Origin: Eutrigla gurnardus
Taxonomy: Eukaryota; Chordata; Actinopteri; Perciformes; Triglidae
Length of the DNA stretch: 64,000 nucleotides
NCBI GenBank assembly: GCA_963514095.1
Contig: OY741276.1
Location: 10,449,266 to 10,513,265, forward strand
Direction of reading: 5' to 3'
Shown here: positions 27,601 through 45,202 of the stretch, in pieces
Layout: every line of letters begins with the position of its first letter
How positions within the stretch are numbered: position 1 is the stretch's first letter
Translations under genes and position numbers: made by a program
The notes under the pieces: model-generated
What the model saw: the letters and a program-made list of their open reading frames with translations, nothing else
Told to the model about the DNA's origin: nothing
The model's database searches: none

Positions 27601-29568
27601 ACCCCAAATGGTCTCAGATACAAGACACTGAGGAGGAGTGCTATGGTGAGATTTGATTCTCAAAAGATTATTTTGTGAAAATATATTGGCAGTCCAAAAG
27701 GAGGCAAACGGACGGGTAAATAATCAAAGGACTAGCATATTCTGTAGACAATACTTTTGCTACAATTTGAAAATCACTAAATTATTTCCATTGTCTGTGG
27801 ATTTCAAGGTTGACAGGATCCAAAGTTGATATATACGATTATAAGATTTGTATTTTATTCTCCTCATATTCATCCTCATCCTTTTATCAACAGTTTTGAG
27901 CTCGTTACCTGACATTAATAACATCCACGTAAAGGATAAGCCTTCTTACCAGTGCCAGACACTACATGTGTACATGTATTCAGTGTGGGGTCATATACTC
28001 ATCAGTATCCACACTGTCCTCGGCTTCCAGCACAACACTGATGAAGGGATTACAGTGAAGGAGCAATCTTTTTCAAACACCCTGGATAGATTTGGAGGTC
28101 TGAGTGTCCACTGCCCATTTGGTGCCAGATATCCCTCTAACACGTGATTTTCAGAAATACATGAACTGTGTTGTGCAGAGTTGCTGTTTCAGGTTACACT
28201 TTCTTTTCCAACTTGTTAGCATTGGGTCCAAGATCTTATTTCACATGAGGCTTTGCACCGGAAAGAAGAAGCTACTTTTTTACTGGTTATTTTATGAGAG
28301 AAAATCGTATTAATTTAATAGAAAGCTGAGCTTTCTCTCCATTGATGATCTTATTTTTACCAAATAATTTTTCCTGCCACTGAGCCATCCGCAGTGAGGT
28401 TGTAGCCTACTTTATGGGGGAGAATTACAATTTGCAATTTTTTTTAGAAAAGTTCTTTAAACCTTAAGAACACAGATTTTCTTAAGGGAAATACAGTTTT
28501 ATTAATAACATTATTAATTTGACATTATCTTTTATCTTGACATCTTAAATGTGTTTTCAAGTCCTGCACCTGGCTCATCTTTACTCCATGCACAATATTA
28601 ATTGTGAAAATGAGCCTGGAAGGTCAATGAGCACTTATTAATACCATCTCCTCATTGTGAGTCCTGTCATAATGCAGACCAAGTTCACAATACTTAACTT
28701 ATAATTTAAACAAATTGTGTTTCAAACGATATCCCAGGGTGGGTATGTTATTTATCGTTGCGATCGTTTTTGGAAGTGTGATTGCTGTAAACATATGGTT
28801 AAGAACCAAAAGCCTCTTCGAGAGTGAAGAATAAATAGCATACTTTCTCTGTGTTCAGTAGTCAATCATTTTTTCAATATCACTGATATGCAGACCACAT
28901 TTTGGTAGTATTTCATTTTGAGGCGAGCACAAACTGTATACTGAGGTATTTTATCTTGTTTTTATCTCTTATTTTTGGGGGGTTTATGTTTACATTCCAT
29001 TTTGGTTCTTATCTCTGTATTTTCAGCTACAACAAGAGATGTTCCCCTTCAACGTGAGTGGTTATACAAACATTCAATAATAAATCAATAGCGTCAAATA
29101 GCGAGAGCCGCTTTCACTCCATCCATATCACTGTCAGTTTAATCTCCCCTTCCTCGAATGTCTACAAAACAGTCAATCCAATGGCCCAAGGCTTCCAACA
29201 CTCCTAATCCCTAATCCGAAGTCTAGGGCAGATTAAGAAGAACCCTGGGGACTCCATTCCTTCAGGAAGGCATGGATGGGTAGATGGATAAATGGATGGG
29301 GGGGCACGTTTGCATATGATGGAGAGGGATGGACATATGATGGACTGATAAAGGGAAATGTTTGGAAGATGGATGTCCCAATAATTGCTGAGAGTAATGA
29401 AACAATATAACTAATTAGAGAGAGCGAGAGATAAATTGCCAATGTAATAAAAAATCAGTCATCACCCGTCCTTAATGTTATGACCAACTGGCTGCTTCAG
29501 ATGCCCATGGCAGAGGTATGGTTGGCAGATTGGCCCCCTCTTCATCTGTCTGTCTCCCTGTTAGAACA
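21608..29568. other. Intergenic DNA upstream of grid2, no gene seen
   Basis: About 8 kb of AT-rich DNA without a recognisable exon, RNA gene or element. Parts (for example around 28560-28700) look non-repetitive and might be conserved regulatory DNA, but this cannot be judged from one sequence. Confidence 0.5.
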
Positions 29569-29570
29569 CC

Positions 29571-29601
<31 letters not shown>

Positions 29602-29607
29602 ACACAC
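29569..29607. repeat. Poly-C (19) joined to (CA)n
   Basis: C19 at 29569-29587 runs into about 10 CA units. It lies about 250 bp upstream of the CpG-rich grid2 promoter zone. Confidence 0.95.
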
Positions 29608-29762
29608 CACCACCCTGACAGACACACATCTTCTCTTTCTTCAAGGTAATTCCAGACTAGAGAGGCTGAAAACTGCTGCCTAGTTGCTGCCTCTTTCTCG
29701 CTCCTTTTTTATCTCGAGTCTTCTCCTCCTCTCTCCTCCCCTCCCTCCCTTCATCCCTCCCT

Positions 29763-29776
29763 TTCTCTCTCTGTCC

Positions 29777-29840
<64 letters not shown>
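29763..29840. repeat. (CT)n polypyrimidine tract at the edge of the grid2 promoter
   Basis: A CT-rich stretch with an uninterrupted (CT)n core at about 29785-29839. Polypurine/polypyrimidine tracts of this type at promoters can adopt H-DNA and bind GAGA-like or PTB-like factors; that is general knowledge, and any role here is inferred. The sequence changes abruptly to CpG-rich DNA at 29842. Confidence 0.95.
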
Positions 29841-29841
<1 letters not shown>

Positions 29842-30291
29842 ACACGGACGCGGCAAACCACCTCTTCACCAGCCACCGTGCGCGCTGGGGCTGACGCGAG
29901 TACCCGCATACGGAGTGCGGACCGCGGAGTGTCGTTGCGCGCATCCACGATTAATTTTCCTCCTCCTAGCCTAGCCGTCACCCCCCCCCTCCCTGACGCG
30001 GAACAGAAGTGTGTCTTCGGAGCTCTCTTTCGTTGAACGCGCAAGAGCCCACTCTCTCCGTTCCGGTCTCTCTCATCTCTCCGGGAAACTAGACACATTT
30101 ACGGAATACGGCACCTCTCCGCGCTAATGCCATGTGACAAGGCTTTTCCTCATTTGCCATTTCTTTCCCCTCCGACCAAAGTCGCTCGGTTCGTCCGCGT
30201 GTTCTAAGGGGTTCTAAGTGAGAGAAATATTAAAAGCCCCCCTGGGCAAAATGGAAGTTTTGCCCGTTGGCTTGGTCCGCTGAGGCTGCTA

Positions 30292-30306
30292 CTGCTGCTG
30301 CTGCTG
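30292..30306. repeat. (CTG)5 triplet run in the grid2 leader zone
   Basis: Five uninterrupted CTG units within GCTGCTACTG...TTGG context. Short, but a potentially length-variable triplet in a likely transcribed leader. Confidence 0.85.
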
Positions 30307-30452
30307 TTGGTCTGGTGATTGGTGCAGGGGGGGAAACTGCGTCGCCAAGTCTGAAAGGCAGGGAATCACAGGTCATTATAACAGGAGCCGCTTTTCAAGA
30401 GAACTCGTTTTTTCCCTCATGTTGTCGAAGGGCTCCCGATTTATCGATCTAA

Positions 30453-30491
30453 ATGAGCGGCCACATCATCCAGCCCCTCAGCGAGCTTTAA
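30453..30491 (+). CDS. Possible uORF, 12 codons
   Basis: ATG AGC GGC to TAA, in the likely 5' leader of grid2. It would be translated only if the transcript begins upstream of 30453, which is not known. No conserved peptide is recognised. Confidence 0.25.
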   Translation: MSGHIIQPLSEL

Positions 30492-30506
30492 CGCGGCGAC
30501 GTTTGG

Positions 30507-30686
30507 ATGCGGTTTGTTCTCTCTGCGGCTCAGCGTCTTCTCGCTCGCCCACAATATGATTTAATGTTGGTCGGAATTTCAACAGGGTGCCAGTCTGTGA
30601 CCACCCGGGAATCTCTACTCCTTTTCGTCCGCAGACGAGCATCCGACGCTGACGACGAGAGCAGAATATATCGAGGAAGAGATTAA
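30507..30686 (+). CDS. Possible uORF of 59 codons in the grid2 leader
   Basis: It opens at ATG 30507 (context TTTGGATGC, weak) with a second in-frame ATG at 30564, and closes at TAA 30684-30686, 161 bp before the grid2 ATG. The predicted peptide begins MRFVLSAAQRLLARP and is Arg-rich towards its end; I recognise no domain. If the grid2 mRNA starts upstream of 30507, this frame could lower or regulate translation of the receptor. It may also be chance. Confidence 0.3.
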   Translation: MRFVLSAAQRLLARPQYDLMLVGISTGCQSVTTRESLLLFVRRRASDADDESRIYRGRD

Positions 30687-30847
30687 AGGGAATTTCCTTC
30701 GCCGTCCCTACAGATGGACTAAAAAAAAAAGAGAGAAGAAGCTTCGGTTCTCGGGATTTTAACTCAGTTTGCTCTCACTCAGAGAGCCGTGGTTGTTCTC
30801 TTTTTTTTATTATTTTTTTGTGTGGAGGAGATATATTTCTGGACAAC
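30653..30847 (+). other. Proximal 5' UTR of grid2
   Basis: An in-frame TGA at 30650-30652 precedes the grid2 ATG by 66 codons, and I found no in-frame ATG between them, so 30848 is the first in-frame Met of this exon. The segment contains an A10 run (30721-30732 region) and T-rich runs just before the start. The transcript's 5' end is not visible and may lie several hundred bases upstream in the CpG-rich zone. Confidence 0.7.
30714..30722 (+). promoter_or_regulatory. Two-codon uORF (ATG GAC TAA) in the grid2 leader
   Basis: A minimal start-stop-like uORF 125 bp before the main ATG, out of frame with it. A similar ATG ATT TAA lies at 30556-30564. Such minimal uORFs can stall or shed ribosomes in other genes; here it is only a sequence observation. 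Confidence 0.4.
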
Positions 30848-30935
30848 ATGAAAGTTATCTCGGCTATGTTCCTCATCGCCGTTTTTTGGAGCCAGGAGTG
30901 GAAGTCGGCGCTCTCGGATTCAATCATCCACATCG
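30848..30935 (+). CDS. grid2: Glutamate receptor ionotropic delta-2 (GluD2), coding exon 1
   Basis: The exon encodes 29 residues plus the first base of a Gly codon. MKVISAMFLIAVFWSQEW opens a hydrophobic signal peptide of 23 residues (predicted cleavage after ALS), followed by mature DSIIHI(G), the invariant start of the delta-receptor amino-terminal domain. GluD2 is a postsynaptic membrane protein of Purkinje-cell synapses that binds cerebellins bridging to neurexins; this exon supplies only targeting and the first residues. grid2 is preferred over grid1 because the 23-residue length and the two W-S-type pairs near the end of the signal match GRID2, whereas GRID1 has a shorter, different signal. 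The start has A at -3. The next exon (normally beginning AIFDES-like) is not in the window, consistent with the very large first intron of GRID2 in vertebrates. Confidence 0.87.
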
Positions 30936-30941
30936 GTGAGT
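30936..30941 (+). other. grid2: Splice donor of grid2 exon 1
   Basis: CATCG|GTGAGT: a full GTGAGT consensus. It splits a Gly codon after its first base (phase 1), matching the known exon boundary of delta receptors within DSIIHIG/AIF. Confidence 0.9.
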
Positions 30942-31213
30942 TCCTGCGCTTTTCTCCTCTTGATCCGCGGCCACAATGATGCTCTCTGTGCGTCTCTCAG
31001 GAAACAGACGAGAGGTTTCAGCCGTGATGTGGGCTTCCCTGCTCAAATCACGTTGATTGCGATTCCTTTGACGCACCGTGGTGTTAAGCTGGCTTCGCCG
31101 TTAATGCCTATTGCATTCACGATGTGGCACCTTCACTTCTTTAATCGGCTTTTACTGTTGACATAACGATCTACTAACGCCATAACATCGTTCAAATGAA
31201 GTTTGAGTTGGGA

Positions 31214-31229
31214 GGGGGGGGGGGGGGGG
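31214..31229. repeat. Poly-G (16) tract
   Basis: G16 about 280 bp into intron 1; on the transcript it could form a G-quadruplex-like structure. Confidence 0.95.
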
Positions 31230-31539
31230 TTGACCACCAATTGCGTAAACTCTAACATTTCATACATGATTTTAAGATGCTAATTTCCGGTGACGAATGT
31301 CATTAATTGCCATTTGGATTGAGCAGTAAAGGCGGACGTGCAACGCGTCCCTAGAATTCCATACGTAACAATGGCAGTGTGCGCACTGGATGCGCGAAAA
31401 AACAGGTGGTTTAGGGTGGATGTTGCCCTGCACGGCAGAGGGATTACCCAGGATGGCAGCGCATTTTCTACTTATAGGTTTTTCCTGAAGCACAATGGCA
31501 TTACCACCTTCCATCGTGACCTAGCCTACTGCAGTGCCT

Positions 31540-31760
31540 GGAGAGAGAGAGCTGGAGAGCGAGGGAGAGAGAGAGAGGAAAAAAAAAAAAACGTTTTTCG
31601 CCTTCCACCACCACCGGCTTAGTGTGTGGCACTGTTGTGTCGAGTGTGATGTCGACATCAGGGAGCGTATTCTTTTCGACGATGTAGCAGCGCTGAGAGG
31701 GAGGGAGAGGAAGAGAGAGAGAGTGTGTGTGTGTGTGAGAGAGAGAGTTGGGGAGAGGGA
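31540..31760. repeat. Purine-rich GA tract with TG interruptions
   Basis: GAGAGA-rich blocks at 31540-31580 and 31694-31756, the second containing GTGTGTGTGT (31722-31737). The opposite strand gives Ser/Leu-rich open frames that are artefacts of the CT composition. Confidence 0.85.
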
Positions 31761-31884
31761 GATCTTGCAGGATGAGATGAGGACGCAAGGTGGTGGTGGG
31801 CACACATAATCGTTGCACAGCTTGGTGGCCTCCAATAGAATATAGACCAGAGAGAGCAGCCTGTAAGTGCGTGAGAGTGATGAC

Positions 31885-31907
31885 CACACACACACACACA
31901 CACACAC
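31885..31907. repeat. (CA)n microsatellite, short
   Basis: About 11 CA units, read directly. Confidence 0.95.
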
Positions 31908-32000
31908 CAGCAGAAAGATAAGCACCTGTCCACGTTGAACTATTATTTGACCGCAGCGTGCCCATGGCCAAGATCACATCCATATTTTAACACAAGCACA

Positions 32001-32001
<1 letters not shown>

Positions 32002-32050
<49 letters not shown>
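32002..32050. repeat. (CA)n microsatellite
   Basis: About 24 CA units, read directly. Confidence 0.95.
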
Positions 32051-32053
<3 letters not shown>

Positions 32054-34949
32054 TACACCTTTTAAGCAGCCAATCTAGCCCACTGCATTATGCTGCCAGT
32101 GAGGCAGGACTGGCCTCTTAGATCCATTTAGGCCCTGGCCAGCTGATTTACAGAGCAGACCTCAGGGCCAATTTAGCCGCTACCTCGACACAATTTGCCA
32201 AGAGCTGGATCAGTCCAAGGTCTTCTTTGGGCTGTAGACCAAGCTGATGCTTCATATCAGACTTACAACAGCAGCAGGGCCAAATGAATGAGATTTACAC
32301 AGGTCAAGTACACAGTCACTGTGTATTATCTAATTTGCAGACCATAAAAATGCAATCTGTATACCAGTCAAGCCAGGATGAAACCTCTTGTTAGGGAAAG
32401 CAAACATTACAGATGCTGTCTGTTTCGTACTAATAGTTTTAACTGCCTTTCTACTTGTCATGGAGTTTTGTTTTAGGATATAAATATCAGTAAAGTCACT
32501 CGTGTGTAGCAGCCTCATCCTGCATACTGTGTTGCAGGCTGTGGTGCTGACCCTACGGGGCAGCATTATAATCCAGTGGTTGGACAGATCACCCTTGACT
32601 GGATGGTTTGATCACAGCAGCAGCCACATGTTCTACAAGTGTCTCACAGCAAGGCACTTTGGGGTAGATTTACCAAGACTGCAGTTTGCGCTGCCTTTTG
32701 TTATTGCAAGTTCGCAAACAGCGCACACTGTGCTTCCTCATTTTACGTAGTATTTATCAAACCTGACAGCCACCGGGCAACCAGCGCATACTCTGCCCTC
32801 CAGCGTAATTGACGCAATAATGTCTGTGACCACTCTTGTTCTCAGGATTTAAAATACCGTTCCATGTTTTTACGTGCTTGTTGCGAAAGTGGACGCACAT
32901 GCGTTCAAATCGAAATCTAGTCCTGAAACTTTGCCAGCTCACTGACTTTTAGTTTCTTTAGATAAGAGTGTTACTAATGTGACATTTTCAGGCTTACCAA
33001 GACTAAAACGGGGATCTTCAGCTATGTAGGCTAGCTGTACTGATGTTCTTGTCAGCTACTGGATCTGGGTCAAGGTTCTCTATATGTACACTGACTGGGT
33101 TCTGTTCTTTTATATCTAGGCCAACTGGGGCTATACTTTTCAGACAAGGTGTCTCACTGGCTCTAGCTCCGTGTTGTAGACTCCAAGAGGTTGACAAGTA
33201 ACCTGTAAGCATACTTCTGCTGCACTGACAGTTCTAGACATGCCATATAAATGGTATTACTCTTTCTGAAGCAGTCTGTGAACATTTCTGAAAATATCGA
33301 TTCATTTAATTTTCAAAATACTTAACTGATGAGGCTGGCGAGAACCATGGTATTGATTACAGAGTAGGATTAACCATTGTTTGAAGCTCGGCTCCCCTGG
33401 AAAAGGCAAAACATTGTCCACTTAGGTTATATTTAATTTTCCATTTCCCGAGCATCTGTCTCCACTAATTAACACCATTCTGTGTTTATTCCTGCGTAGG
33501 CCATCCATGAGTGGCGGCGCTGCACTTTATTTCTACAGTTACGTAGCCAGGCGAATCTCCTCATGGAGAGAGGGAGGGAGCTGCGTGCCGCAGACAGCTG
33601 TTTTATTTTTGCCGTGGTTATAACGAGTTGCTAAATAATGCTCAGCTTTTGTTTCGTGTGTTTTAATGTGTTGTTCTTGAAGGGGTGTGTAGGAGAAGCA
33701 GAACGATATAACCTGCGTTCTCTGCTTTGTGATTAGGTTTTTTGTTTGCTCTCATTAGGCTATTAAACGTCTTGCACAATTATTGTTATTGTGTATATGA
33801 AATGTTAATGGCATTATTACTGCCTGCTAATGTAATGTTTTTTGCAATAAACCTGTGATTGACCACACTGCTGCCCACGTATATGTATGTGCGTGCTTGT
33901 GACTTGGAGAAGTCATGGCGCGCACAAGAAAATAGAGTTTCCCTGAAAGCCACTGTGTAATTTGAACCCTGGGAATAACAATATTTAGTATATGGCTATA
34001 TCAGACCCTACTATGAGTCTGCAACATCTTTGTAAGCAGTTTATTTAGGCCAGAAATACTACCCATACAGATGATATACTCCAAAGCAACAGCCGTAAAT
34101 AGATGCAGCCCTTTGGTAGTCTTCAGTGTTTGTGTTTATCTGAGAGAAGGGTAGACATAAAATCAGGCTGTACAGATATGGGATTTACAGAAGTAGAAGC
34201 TCTCAAATCACCTCCCGTTTGCAACATAATCCATACAAATCCCAGATATATGTATGAGGAGCAAATTTAGTGGCATGGTAAAACCCAGCTATTCCTCCTT
34301 GACCCTGTCGTGCAAACCAAGCCAGTGAGTGGTTTCCAATTAGTAGAACAGACAGCGGAAGCAGTGTGTAGTTTATTGGTTGACTGGATTTATTCCTGGT
34401 TAGTTACAACCCCGGGTAAGAAGCGTGTCATTGCTAGGTTTTCCTCTTGCCTCAAAACGCATGTGGATGCAAGTGTTTAAGTGTTAAGGACAAAGAATCC
34501 GTGTGTGCTGGTTATGTCATTTTCGTTTCTCCCCTCACTCGCTCTCCACCTTATTTCTACTCAATAGTTCACTTCCCAGCTAGCCACAAGTGTTTTCGCT
34601 CCAAAAACAGTACTTTTTCCCCCCATTCAGACTCTCTAACACTCCATTCCTCATTCATTCCTCATTATTCTTCCCGATTCCAGCAGACCTTGGAAACAGC
34701 AGAAAACCTGTGTATGGATACAGTGGAAACAAATACAGGAAGGAGCAATGTGATTTGCTATAATTGTTTGTTGTTTTCTCACATAAGAGGGTATTGTTTC
34801 AAGGGGGAGGAAATGCTGCATGTCAGAACTCTGCATTTTGCAAGAGGAGACGAGTTATATCCCTCAAGACTTTGTTTTGTTTTTTAAATTCCATCATCTC
34901 TCCAACTCCTGCAATGCTGACTGACTTGTCTCCCTCACGCACTCACTTG

Positions 34950-34952
<3 letters not shown>
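32051..34952. other. Intron 1 DNA, no further feature
   Basis: No exon. A patch at about 32660-32800 (GGGGTAGATTTACC through GCGTAATTGACGC) has unusually many GCGC/GCGT words and a TTTATCAAA motif, and may be an unrecognised DNA-element remnant. Confidence 0.45.
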
Positions 34953-35041
<89 letters not shown>

Positions 35042-35049
35042 GTGTGCGC
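34953..35049. repeat. (TG)n microsatellite with GTGCGCGCAC end
   Basis: About 40 TG units, ending in CGTGTGTGTGCGCGCACG, which is also Z-prone. Confidence 0.97.
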
Positions 35050-35344
35050 GCACGCCCAGCAGTAACATCACATTGACATGTCAGAAGTAATCCCTCTTTA
35101 ATCTCTTTGTTGTTGCTAAAGATGGAATTAGGGAAACGCAGGGGAGAAACCAGGGGGAAGACGGAGAGAGAAGGTGGACTTTATGTTGTTCTGCCATTTT
35201 TAGCTGTCTGTACTGGAAACCTGTGCTATCCTATCCCTTAGCAGCCTTTATTTCTATGATATTAACAGCAGTGAGCAGCAGACGTTTTCATCTTGTGCTG
35301 TTCAGGCATTAACTGTGATTGAGCTGCTGGGGAGTTGGCATCAC

Positions 35345-35500
35345 TGCTTTGTCTCTCTCTCTCTGTCTTTCACTCTTTGTCTCTCTCTCTCTCTCTCTCT
35401 CTTCCTGTGCCCTTCCCCTCTCTGTCCTCCCAGCATCTCTCTGTCTCTCACTCACTTTCTCTCTGTGTCTCTCTCTCCCTCCCCATCTCTCTCGCGCACC
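35345..35500. repeat. CT-rich polypyrimidine region
   Basis: Interrupted (CT)n/(TCTG)n over about 150 bp. Frames of 90-130 codons across it are low-complexity artefacts. A GA-rich counterpart lies at 35639-35682. Confidence 0.85.
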
Positions 35501-35638
35501 CTCTATCTGTCTATTGATCAGCATGCAGAAGGAAGAGGGGAGTCCGTTTGCCTCTCGGCCCTCTCTGCATCGTGTGCTGCATGGCAATCCTTCGCTGCTT
35601 TATGAGGGCTGTTCATATGGATTCTGCATGTGCACGTT

Positions 35639-35682
35639 AGAGAGAGCGAGAGAGAGAGAGAGGGAGGGAGAGAGAGAGATAG
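35639..35682. repeat. (GA)n-rich tract
   Basis: AGAGAGCGAGAGAGAGAGAG-type sequence with GGGAGG interruptions. Together with the CT-rich region at 35345-35500 it forms an imperfect inverted purine/pyrimidine pair. Confidence 0.85.
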
Positions 35683-36928
35683 AGCATGGAAGTATGTGTG
35701 GTTGTGTGTTTTCCTGATTAGTTACACTCAGAAAGTCACAGTGATTTATGCAGCCAGATTAAGTCCTCACTGAGGAGTTGGACTGGTTTTTAGCCATTGC
35801 GTGTGCCAGAGTGCATCCGCTGGTTCCCCATGCATCACAGATGAGGGAAGGAGGCTAGCAAATGAGCCTGTTTCAAATCATGTGTTGAACATTGGTACAC
35901 TGCTCTCCCTCACGCACAGTCGCACACTTTTCCTGCACCAATCACCGAGACACAGTTTATTCCATTTGTCCTGGCTGAGCCTGAATGCTAGTTCTGAGCT
36001 ACAGATGCATAGTTGCTCACACGTTTCAGATGTAACCGCCACATTTTATAGATCCCCTGTGGTTCAGGTCTGTGTCTCTTCTTGTTGCTCCTCGCTGTCA
36101 TGCCTGATTTGCTCCGTCATTGCCTTTGCAATGTGGCCTGCAATAATGTGATGTGCTCATTGGCTCCATCCACAGTGTTTTACCTAAAATTATCGGAGAC
36201 TCAGTGGGCTTCATTTATCTTGCAGTACAGCATAAAAATTTTACACACAGTGTGAAAAGGCATATTAGGGAACGCTTCATATGTAAATCGGTGATTGCTG
36301 AGTTTTACCATTTTGTAAGCGTTTTGACTAAATAACATCTTGCCAAGAATTTTGTATAAATCATTGATGAACTCAATTCAAATACTGTCAACTCATTTAA
36401 AAGCACATTTGCAACACACATACAGTGCTTCCTTGCCGTGGCAATGTAGAAATACTGGTTTGAAAAGAACCCACAGAAACTCTTCTTCTTCTGGGGAGAA
36501 TTGGATGTTACTTCTGCAGTCAATAGAAACATTTAGGGTGACCCTGGCTAGTCGATTGTTTGATGATTCCATCAAAGGAGTTTTGTTCATCCTCCAGGGT
36601 CACAATCGAATTGTCACAGTGATGATGAAATGTGGTTATGAAACAATCGATCATTGATGAATAACATGGCTTACATAAAAACGTCTGAACGATCCTCTAA
36701 AATCAGCTGGGGGAGGCACGTAGAAACAGCTGTTTGTGGCTCGTGTCTCTCTCTCCCGTCCTTTTGATTCCCTGTCGTTTCACTTGTACATTACTACAAT
36801 GTGGAAAATGGAATTAGGACCAAAAGCTCTATTTCCAAGCACAGAAAAGAAAGCAGAATAAGACACCGTGTCTCTCTGTCAATTGATCTCCGTTCTGTGT
36901 CAGTAATATGGACGGTGCTGCAATTACC

Positions 36929-36950
36929 CACACACACACACACACACACA

Positions 36951-37029
<79 letters not shown>

Positions 37030-37031
37030 CT

Positions 37032-37094
<63 letters not shown>
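36929..37094. repeat. Compound (CA)n microsatellite
   Basis: About 165 bp of CA with three interruptions (CCC twice, and CATCTACACGC near 37026-37038). It is the first of three long arrays within 1.4 kb. His-Thr and Cys-Val frames here are artefacts. Confidence 0.97.
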
Positions 37095-37095
<1 letters not shown>

Positions 37096-37797
37096 CAAAC
37101 ATCACTGTCCATTTTTCTGTAACAACGGCAAAGTTATGGTAATATGTATCTTGGCCAATAATGTTACTATTTCTGTACATAAAGCTTAAACAGAAGGGGG
37201 TCACTTAGTAAAAGACAGTCAATATATAATACATAATAAACTGTATTCAAGACTAAATGAAAATGTAAGGTGTGATCGTCTGTAGAATGGACAGTATATT
37301 CTGTATATGTGTAAGATAACTCCCTTTTTACTTGTTGTGTTTCTCTGTTCTACCAAAAACCAGCATACGTGCTCCTAAAATTGGGCCAATGCGTTTGACA
37401 TCATGTCCACTGAGATCCATTTATCCCAGCTCCAGCTGTCTAGGGCTGTTCAACATCTATGGAAACACGAATGACATTCAACGAATGTTAGATTATGCAG
37501 ATTTTAGGCATTTTACAGTTAGATTCATTTTAGGAGGCACAATAACAAATAACAAATGCTTTATAAAGTGTCTGTCAACACAATTTCTTTTCATTTTTGT
37601 TGGAATACATTTTTGTTTTCTGGAGTTCTCAATGTCCTTCCTGTTGTGGATTGGCTAAGCTACTGTATGGGAGACCCATGTGATTGAGATAAAAGGGACA
37701 GGCGGAAAAAAAATCTGTATTATCCTTTGGACACCCAATTCGGTTTAGGTGATGAGGAAGGGAGAGAGGGATGGACAGAGAGATTATTGGATCTATG

Positions 37798-37924
<127 letters not shown>

Positions 37925-38190
37925 CGTTCTGTCATTTACATAGAAAGAGTTGAAAGACAGAGTGAGAGGTTTCCATTATTTGCGAGATGAGGACATAAGG
38001 GGGAGAAGACAGGGTGCGAGATTTGTCCTGGCACGGCCTGGTTTTTCTCTCACGTTGGTGCTATTCTGGTCCTTTCCATGGAGAAGGATTTCTAAACATC
38101 TCAGTGTGCGTGTGAATGGCTGCTCCTGCCCGGTTTTGTCTATGAGTTTCACAGCTGTCAACGCCACTTCCTCTTCCGAACTATCAACTT

Positions 38191-38192
<2 letters not shown>

Positions 38193-38264
<72 letters not shown>

Positions 38265-38334
38265 GTGTGTGTGTGTGCGTGTGCGTGTGCGTGTGTGTGT
38301 GCGTGTGTGTGTGTGTGTGCGTGTGTGCGTGCGT
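38193..38334. repeat. (GT)n microsatellite grading into GTGC-interrupted repeat
   Basis: A pure GT core (38193-38259) followed by GTGCGTGTGC-type interruptions to 38334, an imperfect, older-looking half next to a pure half. Confidence 0.97.
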
Positions 38335-39276
38335 TTCAGTCTGAAGTGATGCACAGACTCAGAAGGGTGGGCTAAGCACTGTGTATGAAATGAAATAAAA
38401 TGCATCATATCTTTTGATGGATGTAGATACGAGTGTTGGAAGATGTGCTGGTCCGTACTATGTTGACTGGGAGGATTTAGCTCCTTGTGTGTCTGTCTGT
38501 GTACCTGGAATTCAGTGTTTTATGCATGTTTGTTTTGGATTCATATCAGGTGCAAACTATATGTCTGGTTTGTGTGGCATTTGAGGCTGATGCGCATGGT
38601 CTTGTGGATGAAAGAGACGGACAGCGGCTCTGACGTCTGTACCTGGTCACTGAGGCAGAACCCTTAACCAGGCCACAGAGACAGAGAGAAGGAAGGAATG
38701 TGTGTGAGTGTGTTTCTAAGCTTGAGATGGACTGACAGGTAGCTGTGAGAAGAAGTATGATTACTTGTCTGAGGCGGACTGCAGATGTAGGCCAGAAGAG
38801 ACAGCCCTGCCCTGCCGAAGGTGCTTCATCTCACCGCAGCAGTCAGCGATGCAGGTAGAACAGACCAGATGGCCTGGGAAGGACTTGTACAACAGAGGCC
38901 CCTTGTTCCCTGATGATTGTATTGTGCGTTTGTGTTCATCCCGTCGACACACACATGCATAATGTCAGCTGAGGACAAGAACCGTGCTGTTCACCAGCAA
39001 ACGTGTCAGGTTGCTTTTGTGGAGATTGACTCAAACCTGTGTATGTGTACGTGTGTGTGTACGTGTACTATCATGGTAGGCAAGTGAAAAAATAAGCCTG
39101 ATTTTAAAAAAAATACAGGAAATGTAATAAAAACAGACAATTTTGACATTTTTTCCCCCATAAAATGTATGTATTGATTACTTTTGCAGGGAGACCTTAT
39201 GATTTATTTGTTTTGAAGAATGTTCATTTAAAAAAAGAAGTGTCCTATCTGTGACACAATCATTTATGCCTATGTA

Positions 39277-39279
<3 letters not shown>

Positions 39280-39350
<71 letters not shown>
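39280..39350. repeat. (CA)n microsatellite
   Basis: About 35 uninterrupted CA units. Confidence 0.97.

Positions 39351-45116
<5,766 letters not shown>

Positions 45117-45201
<85 letters not shown>
45117..45201. repeat. (CA)n microsatellite
   Basis: About 42 uninterrupted CA units. Confidence 0.97.

Positions 45202-45202
<1 letters not shown>

Larger units (their letters stand above)
29841..30720 (+). promoter_or_regulatory. CpG-rich promoter and 5' leader zone of grid2
   Basis: Counting by eye I find about 65-70 CpG dinucleotides in this 880 bp, against very few in flanking DNA of similar length, and GC content is clearly raised. The zone ends near 30720, about 130 bp before the grid2 start codon. 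This is the arrangement of a vertebrate CpG-island promoter running into a 5' UTR. I see no convincing TATA box and cannot place the transcription start; the densest CpG blocks are 29845-29940, 30181-30210 and 30481-30660. Confidence 0.75.
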